DNA of 64,000 nucleotides, taken from assembly GCF_002105155.1 (NCBI RefSeq), contig NW_019029019.1, positions 1 through 64,000 on the forward strand, in the 5' to 3' direction. The position numbers were made by a program, and so were the translations under genes. Below the pieces are notes generated by a model. It was not told the origin of the DNA, made no database searches, and saw only the letters and a program-made list of their open reading frames with translations. Positions 24,290-35,359 of this stretch are shown one piece after another (position 1 is the first letter of the stretch; the number at the start of each line of letters is the position of its first letter). The stretch is from Lobosporangium transversale (Eukaryota > Mortierellomycota > Mortierellomycetes > Mortierellales > Mortierellaceae).

Positions 24290-24666
24290 TGTTCGTAGTA
24301 CGTGGGATTACTGGCGCCATGTCAAGCCACACAGACAGACGTTTTCTTAATGCGAGCAACGCTTGTATTCAAAATGTGGCTGGATTGAGTGAAACCAGCA
24401 GGAAGCTTTTAGAGCAACATGGAACCATAGCCAAGCAATCTCCGTCTTTAGTCAAACATGAGGAGTCCAAACAGATTCTGACGGCATCATCAGTGGCATT
24501 CAAGCCTAGAGCAGCCCTCAGTCAGGTGGATTGCTGTCAAAATTCATCAACAGAGGCGCTCTTAGGGACAGTAGTTTTGAGTGAGGGGCTACCATCGGTA
24601 GCAGTGATAAGGTCAATTAGATCGACCAAAGACTACCAGTTCAAATACAGAGGTGGCGTGCAATAA
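24290..24666 (+). pseudogene. Orphan C-terminal tail of a NACHT-WD40 receptor
   Basis: From about 24300 the plus strand encodes a segment homologous to the last roughly 110 residues of the receptor at 46634-52796. Shared landmarks are LNAS, a following IQ-V-GL, RKLLEQ-G-I, ILTAS/IMTAS, LSQ/FSQ, EALLGT/EAILET, EGLPS/EGVPL and a terminal FKY. The part before LNAS is in another frame (one-base shift near 24335). No NACHT domain or WD40 repeat precedes it, so it is a remnant. Its stop (24664-24666) lies 42 bp outside the left edge of the giant inverted repeat, and a short, diverged echo of this edge is visible near 38440-38475 beyond the right arm. Confidence 0.7.
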
Positions 24667-25165
24667 GTGAAGAGAGAGATGACCAAGAGAGGCAGGTAAA
24701 GAAGTTTGAGAGAAGCGGAAGAGAAGTGACCAAGTAAGACCAAGAGGTGAAGAAAGAAGCGATAAAGTCCATTCAGCTTTACAGAACATTATTGCAGCGG
24801 ATCCACTTCTTGGTCCAAAGCCTCATGAAACAAAAACAAAAATACATAAAGGACTATTTTCTTTTTCTACAATCAATGCAATGAGACAGGAGTGAACAAA
24901 TGGCAATTGCATGCTAATTAAACATTTAGCGATGATGGTGAAGAAGATTCAGGAAGGTTAGACCTGAGTTTAGTGCTTTGATTTCTTTTGCCACCAATGT
25001 TAGACGAGAAGTGGATAGGCAACTTGGTATGTAATTTTTTTTTTTTTTTTTTCTTTTTCATCCGCAGTCAATTGTTGTGAGTTGTAATCAAAAATGGCTT
25101 GACGGTGTGAAATATCTAATAAACATGGTGCAATGCTGCGATACTGTCTACCTTTTCTATCGCAA

Positions 25166-25240
25166 TCCTAATAATCCTAACAATCCTGACAATCCCGACC
25201 ACCCTGACAATCCTGACAATCCTGACAATCCTGACAATGC
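25166..25240 (+). repeat. 9-bp tandem repeat (AATCCTGAC), mirrored at 37852-37926
   Basis: About eight imperfect units of AATCCTGAC or close variants. The copy in the other arm has the same units in the same order. Confidence 0.8.
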
Positions 25241-26276
25241 AGTTCCTCAAAGCAGTAAGACAGGCAAGACAATGTGTTTCTCGGGATAGCTTTGTTTAAG
25301 GTTGCGACTACGCACATCTACATCTCTGCGTCATAGTGCAGTAAAATATATTCACCCCACTCCGCCCACTCTCTGCTCTCTTTGTTGTCTTGCAATCTTA
25401 CCAAAACAAGCAAACAAACAAACTCTGTTGGTATGAGAGCACAGACCACGCAGCAAAGAGCTGCAAACGAAAATAAAAATAAAAAGAGCCAGGATGCTGT
25501 TGATTGTCAAAGGCAGATGGGATTGTAGCCAGATGGATGCTTGTTGGATATTTCAGAGGATGAAGAGAAATTAAATGGGTTTTCATTCAATAGCATTAGA
25601 GGGGAAATGGGACTGCACTTTGTTGAAAAAAGATGAAAAAACCTCCAAATTGCGAAGCGCTTTTCATACGGAAAAAAGGTCCCACAATCGATCGACCATG
25701 TCAAAGGTTGGTGACAGATGAAAGAAAGCAAGCCACTAGGTCCTGACAACGTATAAAAAGGCCTCTCTTTCCTTTCTCTTTTGAATCTGTAACGGTGTAA
25801 CGGCCTCCAAAGCGTTGAGTTAGTGCGCTCGAGAGTACTAGCCAATGTCCAACGGACTCCATTTGCAGCCTGCAGGACGCTGTAGGTTGGATGGCGGGTT
25901 GGGCCCTGCGACGGGCGTGTCGGTAGACTGCTCTAGGGTTTATGGACCGGGGGGCGCGCAACCAGACCACCTCCACGTGGTGCGCCCTGGGCTGTCTGCT
26001 TCGCGGCAGACAGGCGAAGAGTCTGGTGTCTTTTTGTTATTTATTTATGCACAACTACCCATCAACACTCTACTGCCCATTATGGGTGTCAAAATGGAAA
26101 TAAAAAAAAGATCTTTCTGGCATCGTCATGTTTATATGGCAATGGTGACTTCATAATGAGAAAGCCGCAGCTTTTATTGTCCTTTCTCTAGAGTCCAAGT
26201 CTTTGTCGCAAGGCCAGCATGGGATCTCCTTTTTCTGCCCACTTTCTTAGACCTGCAGAACTGTGTATCGAGCTCG

Positions 26277-26328
26277 TTGTCTTGTCTCGTTTGTCTTGTC
26301 TCGTTTGTCTTGTCTCGTTTGTCTTGTC
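26277..26328 (+). repeat. 14-bp tandem repeat (TTGTCTTGTCTCGT), mirrored at 36764-36815
   Basis: Three complete units and one partial unit. Present identically in both arms. Confidence 0.85.
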
Positions 26329-27732
26329 TTGGCAAGTGCGCCACCAAATTGAAACATCTGCACTCATCAATAACATCTTCAGCCTTGTTCAGGCGATTTT
26401 TTCTTAAAGTCATTGAATGGGCGCCCCCATTTCAACAATGCCATCGCAACATGCATCTTCAGCCATTGACCATTTCTGAATTAGTCCAATTACCTGAAAA
26501 CATGAGCATTCTTGTTGACGAAAAATATTACAGAAATTGTCAACGTGTCTGTAAGGTTTTCCACATTGCTTTGCCATGGCTCTTATCATTATAGTCTTTG
26601 ATCAAGTACCACGTATCATACCATCTCGACGAATGCCTACCATTGCCAGGGTGTGGCTCTTCAGATCATACAGACCATAGCACTGTCGAGTTTGTTCATC
26701 TGACTTACTCATCTAACCAAGTTCCATAGCCCCATACGACAGACTGAATGTTCCTTCAATGACCGAGACTCATAGTTACCCTTGGGATTGGAGCTTTGGA
26801 GAGTCCCTATATTATCACCTTGCGTGCGATAAATAAAACTGGTCTGTACTTGCTGCTTTGTATCAGTTTGAAGTAAATGTCTTTGAGCGACACAAGTATC
26901 TTTACTCTATTCTGCATATGGCCAAAGACCGTATCACTTCGCAGGCCTCTTAATCCTTAATCAACGGCGCTTGTTGGGGGATACTAGCTCGAAAGTGTCT
27001 AAAGTTGCAGAGCTTACATCCCAATCCTCATAGCTGCAGGGCCAACGGTGAAGACGACAGGGCAGTATCTACAGAATGGAGCTCCTTCAATATTCATGTG
27101 CATTTCCGTGTCTGAAGGGTTTAAATTTGAAGGGCGTCTTATCAAGCAGTGAAGAGATGGCAGTTATCCTGGGACACACAAAATCGTGGACGATGTTAGG
27201 ATTAAGCAGGACTTTCTCAGCTTGATTAGATAAACTATCAGAACCGAAAGACCTAGAACATCTAAAAATCCAGCCATGATCGTCGTGGAGCGGAAGGACT
27301 TGAAGAAGCGATATGGATTGTAGAGCAATGGCTTAGGATCAACGAACCGAGACCACATAGAAATTCTGCTTGGTAAAAGAATGTGGTGTCTTCGGTAAGA
27401 GAAAAAAAAAAAAAAAACTACAATAGAATAAAAAATAGATGCATTTATTGAGCATATCGTGGTCTTTAGTAACCGTCGAGTTTTGGAGGGAAACTGTGTT
27501 TGCTCTCCTATAGTCTCTCATGAAGCCCAAGCACGCGATCGCTTAAGTTTTGGGTTATGAATAGCTGAATGGATGTATATAAAACTACTTTGCGTCCGAT
27601 TCAGATATCTGACAGACAACTTGAGACGAAAGATCAAGAAATGCCTCTCAAGAATGTCTTCAAGATGTCGCCCACGAAGCAACTGCCGCAGTGAAAGGCT
27701 TCTGCAAAAGGATCTAGTCTTGAGAGACACAC

Positions 27733-30700
27733 ATGAAGCTTTGGAAGGCATATATTTTCTCACTCTTGTCATGCGGTGGCGAAGATTTTAAGAAAAAGGA
27801 TGCATATGTTACTCAAAAGAGAAATGAGGGAGCCTTGCATTCTGTCCTCATCCATCCAAGTACCACCGACATGGCGGAACATCAATACCAACAATTTCGA
27901 AGGGCTGGCATTATTGAGAGAGTTTGTGTCAGAATTGCTTCTACCTTTGCAAACAATGGCAGCTCGTCCTGCCATGTGAGTCTGCAAGACATTCGAGACG
28001 TGTTTCCAGATGCACAACGATTCAAACTGGAAGGACTTCCCATTCCATTCCTCATAGACCCTAATGGGAACAGGTGTGTTACTGATTATGGAGCGCTTTA
28101 ACAATTATCTTTGGAATATAAACGAAAAAACTCAATCTAGCATATTCTGTCTTCTTATCAGAGTCGAGCCACCATGCATTGCATTCTATCCTTACAAGAT
28201 TCTGGATGTCATTACAGAAGCGCCGCAGTTAGGAAACAGCAATAGCAGCAGCAGCAGCACTGAAGCTAGCAGTACCAACGTCAGCAGCACCAACACCAAC
28301 ACCAACACCAACACCAACACCAACACCAACACCAACACCAACACCAACGCCAACACCAACACCAGCACAAATACCAACACCGACAATACCAACTGCAGCT
28401 GCATTAGCAACAGCAATCACAGCACCGCCATCCACTTGCCTACATTGAGAAAGTCAGCAAAGTATGGGCGGGATACTCCTTCACCATTATCAAACTTGAT
28501 TCAATCTTTCAATTCACTCCTTACTACTCGCAACAATGCACATATCGAGGCGGTCAACTTTAACCTTGTGAAGGTTGCGGATTTGCTCTTGGAGGCCGAA
28601 GAGAAGGACGACAAGGTGGCTAATATGCTTTTGGAAACCAAAGAAAAGGACAGCGAGCTGTTTGAACTGAAAGATAAGGTGCTTAGTCTGGTATTGGAAA
28701 CCAAAGAGAAGGACAGCGAGATGTTTAAACTACAAGAGAAGATGCTTAAACTGCAAGAGGAGATGCTTAAACTGCAAGAGGAGATGCTTAAACTGCAAGA
28801 GGAGATGCTTAAACTGCAATTGGAAGCTACGGAGAAGAATGAAGAAATGCAGCATCAAAGCCTCAACAAACTTGCCCTGCTTCTACAGCATGTTGATGCT
28901 ATTCTCACCCAGAATACCGGACTTCACGAATATCTATTTCCCCGACTATTTATCATTTTACCTGTCGACCACACCAAGTGGGACCCAATGAATGTCTTGA
29001 AGAACAAGTTCCGTGTTCATTTCCTATGTGAATGTGGAGACCACGCTACAATGGCAAGCAAGAGTAGTCAGAGTCAACTCCATATTGTCAATCATGATGG
29101 GTACGAGATCCGAGACAGCGCGGGATTCTTCCGCAAGTATGGAAAGTACATGTTCATCCTCTTACAGTGGTTCAAGCTAGGAATGTCTTCGTCTGCATCT
29201 CTGGCACTATCCCCAGATTCGATAGATGCCGGTATCGATTGTTCAATCGACTATATGGAAGCACTCTCTAAAGAGGACCCAGCTTTGAGCAACATTGCTA
29301 CAATCGATGACTATGATGGACCGAAAGGATCTGATTTTCAAAATGTGAGGACATTCCTTCGAATCAATGATGAAGGCAGGAAATTCGGGGATTTGTACAG
29401 GATCATGACCGAAACAGGCCGGGTCAAATGGGTTTGTCTCGAACACTGTCGCTCGATGTATGAAGAAAAAGGACAGAAGGCATTTATAAATGCAGTGAAA
29501 GTGAATAATGGCGAATATAACTGGCATCTTGGTAAAGTAACTATCACATTGGGGTACAGAGAGGGAGCTAAAGAGCTCTTCGATGCACTAACCAGTTCAA
29601 GACGAGTTTACGAGTTGGATATCACATTTGGCTGGGATTGGACGGAGATTGATCTTGAAGCATTTGAGAATGCTTTGGCAGTGTCGAGTGTATCGAATCT
29701 TCGACTTGGCCTTGTACCGACCGACATAAAAGTATCCACAACGTCTGCGCGATATGAAAGCCTTATTCGCATTATAGAGCTCAGTAATATGAAAACAATC
29801 CATATTACTCTAACTCAGGACCACATAAAGCTTCTCAGTTTACGGCCCAGAAGATCGTCATGTCTTCAAAAGCTGACGTATGAGGTGAAGGCTCAATGGA
29901 TTGGAGTCATTGAATTACAAGGACTTGTAAATTCACTCAAGACTGGCGCGCCATTGACGATTTTGAACTTGCGTGACGGCTCAATCAAGGATGAAGGGGC
30001 TCTGGCACTGTCAGAGGTACTCAAGGTTAATACTAGTTTGACGACTTTGGACTTGGGTTACAACTCAGTTGGGGATGTAGGGGCTCAGGCATTGTCAGAG
30101 GCACTCAAGGCTAATGCAACACTAGCAACTTTGGACTTGTGGGACAACTCGATCGAAAAGGAAGGAGCTCTGGCATTGTCAGAGGCACTCAAGGTTAATA
30201 CTAGTTTGGCGACTTTGAACTTGGGTTACAACTCAATTGGGGATGAAGGAGCTCTGGCATTGTCAGAGGCACTCAAGGCTAATGCAACACTAACAACTTT
30301 GGACTTGTGGGACAACTCGATCGAAAAGGAAGGCGCTCAGGCATTGTCAGAGACGCTCGAAGTCAATGCAACTTTAACGACCTTGACCTTGGGCAACAAC
30401 AGAATTCGAAAGGAAGGAGCTCTGGCATTGTCAGAGGCACTCAAGGTTAATACTAATTTGTCGACTTTGGCCTTGGATGGCACCTCGATTGGAAAGGAAG
30501 AAGCTCTGGCATTGTCAGAGGCACTCAAGGCTAATGCAACACTAACAACTTTGGACTTGTGGGACAACTCGATCGAAAAGGAAGGCGCTCAGGCATTGTC
30601 AGAGACGCTCGAAGTCAATGCAACTTTAACGACCTTGACCTTGGGCAACAACAGAATTCGAAAGGAAGGAGCTCTGGCATTGTCAGAGGCACTCAAGGTT

Positions 30701-31033
30701 AATACTAGTTTGACGACATTGGCCTTGTGGTACAACTCAATTGGGGATGAAGGAGCTCTGGCATTGTCAGAGGCGCTCAAGATTAACACTAGTTTGACGA
30801 CATTGGACTTGGGCAACAATGGAATTCGAAAGGAAGGAGCTCTGGCATTGTCAGAGGCACTCAAGATTAATACTAGTTTGGCGACTTTGAACTTGCGTAG
30901 CAACTCAATTGTGGATGAAGGAGCTCTGGCATTGTCAGAGGCGCTCAAGATTAACACTAGTTTGACGACATTGGACTTGGAGCCCAACTCAATTGGACAA
31001 TTTCAGAAGCACTCAAGGAAAACGCAGTTTTAA
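27733..31033 (+). CDS. RNI-type leucine-rich-repeat protein, left-arm copy
   Basis: Exons 27733-28073 and 28162-31033 (88-bp intron, phase 2), 1070 aa, starting at ATG 27733. Layout: an N-terminal module (about 80-140: DVFPDAQRF...FLIDPNG...IAFYPYKILDVI); a Thr-Asn repeat from a hexanucleotide array (about 155-186); a coiled coil with 7-residue repeats (KLQEEML, about 245-350); a conserved middle region (FPRLFIILP...FLCECGDH...FFRKYGKYMF); and from about 711 twelve complete 28-residue LRRs of ribonuclease-inhibitor type (LTTLDLxxNSIxxEGALALSEALK). LRR arrays of this kind bind proteins; no enzymatic domain is seen. Relative to the other arm it has five fewer LRRs, units 8-9 repeat units 5-6, and a 13-bp net deletion at the 3' end changes the last residues. 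I recall the family from Mortierella; its role is not established. Confidence 0.8.
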
Positions 31034-31617
31034 CTCAATAAATAAGAGCGTCTTAAGCGTCAAATAAGGGACACTGATGCTGTTAGGCACACCCAGGACT
31101 GACTGACCGACTTTGGATCTTTTTTTGGGATACTTGATTGGTTGATGGTTGAAATAGCTCTAGAATAGTTAAAGAAAATAGTTTGGTTTAAATAAAAGGC
31201 TTGCTTGTAGCGGCCAAGCGGCCATGACAGCGTTGGCTTTTAATCCTTTGATGTCAGCTCTTCCCCTTTGAAAGCTCATTCCTTATAATGACAGCACATC
31301 AATATCAGTTCAGTGGAAGATTCGTACAAAGCTTTCTCCAATGTTAAGCTACGTAGAGCATAGTTACAAAATGTAAAGACGGTAAATTGTTCTCCCTTAG
31401 AACAGGGACTTCAATCAAGTCAGTTGAGGGAGCCCAAAGAAAAGATTGTCGCTTGGCTGCTACAAGCAAGGTTTTTATTTAAACCAAACTATTTTCTTTA
31501 ACTATTCTAGAGCTATTTCAACCATCAATCAACCAAGTATCCCAAAAGTCGGCCAGGCAGTCCTGAGTATGTCCAACAGCATCAGTGTCCCTTATTTGAC
31601 GCTTAAGACGCTCTTAT
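31034..31617. other. Centre of the giant inverted repeat (spacer about 226 bp)
   Basis: The two LRR genes converge here. About 190 bp beyond each stop is still homologous between arms but visibly diverged. The unique centre is about 31223-31448. No gene, transposase fragment or strong hairpin is seen in it. Confidence 0.7.
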
Positions 31618-34600
31618 TTATTGAGTAAAAATTGCGTTTTCCTTGAGTGCTTCTGAAATTGCCAGATCTGCTTCCCCAATTAAGTTGTACCACAAGGCCA
31701 ATGTCGTCAAACTAGTGTTAACCTTGAGTGCCTCTGACAATGCCTGAGCTCCTTCCTTTTGAATTCTGTTGTTGCTCAAGCTCAATGTCGTCAAACTAGT
31801 GTTAACCTTGAGTGCCTCTGACAATGCCTGAGCTCCTTCATCCCCAATTGAGTTGTACCACAAGGCCAATGTCGTCAAACTAGTGTTAACCTTGAGTGCC
31901 TCTGACAATGCCAGAGCTCCTTCCTTTCCAATCGAGTTGCCACCCAAGGTCAAATCTGTTAAAGTTGCATTGGCCTTGAGCGCCTCTGACAATGCCAGAG
32001 CTCCTTCATCCCCAATTGAGTTGCTACGCAAGTTCAAAGTCGTCAAACTGGTATTAACCTTGAGTGCCTCTGACAATACCAGAGCTCCTTCCTTTTGAAT
32101 TCTGTTGTTGCCCAACTCCAATGTCGTCAAACTAGTGTTAATCTTGAGTGCCTTTGCCAATGCCAGAGCTCCCTCATCCCCAATTGAGTTGTACCACAAG
32201 TCCAATGTCGTCAAAGTAGTGTTAACTTTGAGTGCCTCTGACAATGCCAGAGCTTCTTCCTTTTCGATCGAGCTGTGGCACAAGTTCAAAGTCGTTAATG
32301 TTGCATTAGCCTTGAGTGCCTCTGACAATGCCTGAGCTCCTTCCTTTCCGATCGAGCTCTCATTCAAGTCCAATGTTGTCAAACTAGTGTTAACCTTGAG
32401 TGCTTCTGACAATGCCAGAGCTTCTTCCTTTTCGATCGAGTTGTGACACAAGATCAAAGTCGTTAATGTTGCATTAGCCTTGAGTGCCTCTGACAATGCC
32501 TGAGCTCCTTCCTTTTGAATTCTGTTGTTGCTCAAGTCCAATGTCGTCAAACTAGTGTTAACCTTGAGTGCCTCTGACAATGCCAGAGCTTCTTCCTTTC
32601 CAATCGAGGTGCCATCCAAGGCCAAAGTCGACAAATTAGTATTAACCTTGAGTGCCTCTGACAATGCCAGAGCTCCTTCCTTTCGAATTCTGTTGTTGCC
32701 CAAGGTCAAGGTCGTTAAAGTTGCATTGACTTCGAGCGTCTCTGACAATGCCTGAGCGCCTTCCTTTTCGATCGAGTTGTCCCACAAGTCCAAAGTTGTT
32801 AGTGTTGCATTAGCCTTGAGTGCCTCTGACAATGCCAGAGCTCCTTCATCCCCAATTGAGTTGTAACCCAAGTTCAAAGTCGCCAAACTAGTATTAACCT
32901 TGAGTGCCTCTGACAATGCCAGAGCTCCTTCCTTTTCGATCGAGTTGTCCCACAAGTCCAAAGTTGCTAGTGTTGCATTAGCCTTGAGTGCCTCTGACAA
33001 TGCCTGAGCCCCTACATCCCCAACTGAGTTGTAACCCAAGTCCAAAGTCGTCAAACTAGTATTAACCTTGAGTACCTCTGACAGTGCCAGAGCCCCTTCA
33101 TCCTTGATTGAGCCGTCACGCAAGTTCAAAATCGTCAATGGCGCGCCAGTCTTGAGTGAATTTACAAGTCCTTGTAATTCAATGACTCCAATCCATTGAG
33201 CCTTCACCTCATACGTCAGCTTTTGAAGACATGACGATCTTCTGGGCCGTAAACTGAGAAGCTTTATGTGGTCCTGAGTTAGAGTAATATGGATTGTTTT
33301 CATATTACTGAGCTCTATAATGCGAATAAGGCTTTCATATCGCGCAGACGTTGTGGATACTTTTATGTCGGTCGGTACAAGGCCAAGTCGAAGATTCGAT
33401 ACACTCGACACTGCCAAAGCATTCTCAAATGCTTCAAGATCAATCTCCGTCCAATCCCAGCCAAATGTGATATCCAACTCGTAAACTCGTCTTGAACTGG
33501 TTAGTGCATCGAAGAGCTCTTTAGCTCCCTCTCTGTACCCCAATGTGATAGTTACTTTACCAAGATGCCAGTTATATTCGCCATTATTCACTTTCACTGC
33601 ATTTATAAATGCCTTCTGTCCTTTTTCTTCATACATCGAGCGACAGTGTTCGAGACAAACCCATTTGACCCGGCCTGTTTCGGTCATGATCCTGTACAAA
33701 TCCCCGAATTTCCTGCCTTCATCATTGATTCGAAGGAATGTCCTCACATTTTGAAAATCAGATCCTTTCGGTCCATCATAGTCATCGATTGTAGCAATGT
33801 TGCTCAAAGCTGGGTCCTCTTTAGAGAGTGCTTCCATATAGTCGATTGAACAATCGATACCGGCATCTATCGAATCTGGGGATAGTGCCAGAGATGCAGA
33901 CGAAGACATTCCTAGCTTGAACCACTGTAAGAGGATGAACATGTACTTTCCATACTTGCGGAAGAATCCCGCGCTGTCTCGGATCTCGTACCCATCATGA
34001 TTGACAATATGGAGTTGACTCTGACTACTCTTGCTTGCCATTGTAGCGTGGTCTCCACATTCACATAGGAAATGAACACGGAACTTGTTCTTCAAGACAT
34101 TCATTGGGTCCCACTTGGTGTGGTCGACAGGTAAAATGATAAATAGTCGGGGAAATAGATATTCGTGAAGTCCGGTATTCTGGGTGAGAATAGCATCAAC
34201 ATGCTGTAGAAGCAGGGCAAGTTTGTTGAGGCTTTGATGCTGCATTTCTTCATTCTTCTCCGTAGCTTCCAATTGCAGTTTAAGCATCTCCTCTTGCAGT
34301 TTAAGCATCTCCTCTTGCAGTTTAAGCATCTCCTCTTGCAGTTTAAGCATCTTCTCTTGTAGTTTAAACATCTCGCTGTCCTTCTCTTTGGTTTCCAATA
34401 CCAGACTAAGCACCTTATCTTTCAGTTCAAACAGCTCGCTGTCCTTTTCTTTGGTTTCCAAAAGCATATTAGCCACCTTGTCGTCCTTCTCTTCGGCCTC
34501 CAAGAGCAAATCCGCAACCTTCACAAGGTTAAAGTTGACCGCCTCGATATGTGCATTGTTGCGAGTAGTAAGGAGTGAATTGAAAGATTGAATCAAGTTT

Positions 34601-35359
34601 GATAATGGTGAAGGAGTATCCCGCCCATACTTTGCTGACTTTCTCAATGTAGGCAAGTGGATGGCGGTGCTGTGATTGCTGTTGCTAATGCAGCTGCAGT
34701 TGGTATTGTCGGTGTTGGTATTTGTGCTGGTGTTGGTGTTGGCGTTGGTGTTGGTGTTGGTGTTGGTGTTGGTGTTGGTGTTGGTGTTGGTGTTGGTGTT
34801 GGTGCTGCTGACGTTGGTACTGCTAGCTTCAGTGCTGCTGCTGCTGCTATTGCTGTTTCCTAACTGCGGCGCTTCTGTAATGACATCCAGAATCTTGTAA
34901 GGATAGAATGCAATGCATGGTGGCTCGACTCTGATAAGAAGACAGAATATGCTAGATTGAGTTTTTTCGTTTATATTCCAAAGATAATTGTTAAAGCGCT
35001 CCATAATCAGTAACACACCTGTTCCCATTAGGGTCTATGAGGAATGGAATGGGAAGTCCTTCCAGTTTGAATCGTTGTGCATCTGGAAACACGTCTCGAA
35101 TGTCTTGCAGACTCACATGGCAGGACGAGCTGCCATTGTTTGCAAAGGTAGAAGCAATTCTGACACAAACTCTCTCAATAATGCCAGCCCTTCGAAATTG
35201 TTGGTATTGATGTTCCGCCATGTCGGTGGTACTTGGATGGATGAGGACAGAATGCAAGGCTCCCTCATTTCTCTTTTGAGTAACATATGCATCCTTTTTC
35301 TTAAAATCTTCGCCACCGCATGACAAGAGTGAGAAAATATATGCCTTCCAAAGCTTCAT
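31618..35359 (-). CDS. RNI-type leucine-rich-repeat protein, right-arm copy
   Basis: Exons (minus strand) 35359-35019 and 34930-31618, same 88-bp intron, 1217 aa. The N-terminal module, Thr-Asn repeat, coiled coil, middle region and first six LRRs, plus most of the seventh, are identical to the left-arm protein. After that this copy has its own series, with signatures such as LCHNSIEKEE, LNESSIGKEG and LGGNSIGKEG, for seventeen complete LRRs and a capping unit ending ISEALKENAIFTQ. That end reads as an intact cap, whereas the left copy is shifted there. Solvent-exposed positions of each LRR (LxxLxLxxNxI) carry most of the differences, as expected of a recognition surface. The gene converges with its twin. 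I consider it the more complete of the pair. Confidence 0.8.

Larger units (their letters stand above)
24709..27732. other. Left-arm DNA upstream of the LRR gene
   Basis: Contents: a T-tract at about 25027-25050; a 9-bp repeat encoding Asn-Pro-Asp if translated (about 25166-25240); a GC-rich block at about 25865-26020 unlike its surroundings; a 14-bp tandem repeat at 26277-26328; and an open stretch, about 26400-26592, whose end (YYRNCQRVCKVFHIALPWLL) recalls the last helix of fungal F-box-like domains. An A-tract lies near 27402-27417. None of these is a convincing intact gene. The same content is mirrored at 35360-38384. Confidence 0.5.
24708..31222 (+). repeat. Left arm of a giant inverted repeat (about 6.5 kb)
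   Basis: For the outer part, position x pairs with 63092 minus x on the other strand (for example 25077 with 38015 and 27733 with 35359). All matching translated segments I compared upstream of the LRR array are identical between the arms. From about 30500 inward the arms differ in LRR number and by scattered substitutions and indels. Homology ends near 31222. The outer edge at 24708 is sharp. Confidence 0.9.

Noticed and set aside
25077-25289. 70-codon frame with Asn-Pro-Asp repeats
   Set aside because: Produced by the 9-bp tandem repeat; non-ATG start and no conserved flanks.
26396-26594. F-box-like ending (CQRVCKVFHIALPWLL)
   Set aside because: Only one helix is recognisable and no LRR or other partner follows; kept as a remark, not as a gene.
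28192-30987. Leu/Val/Gly-rich and LSASDNARAPS-repeat frames antisense to the LRR genes, mirrored at 31853-34900
   Set aside because: Shadows of the coding repeats on the opposite strand.
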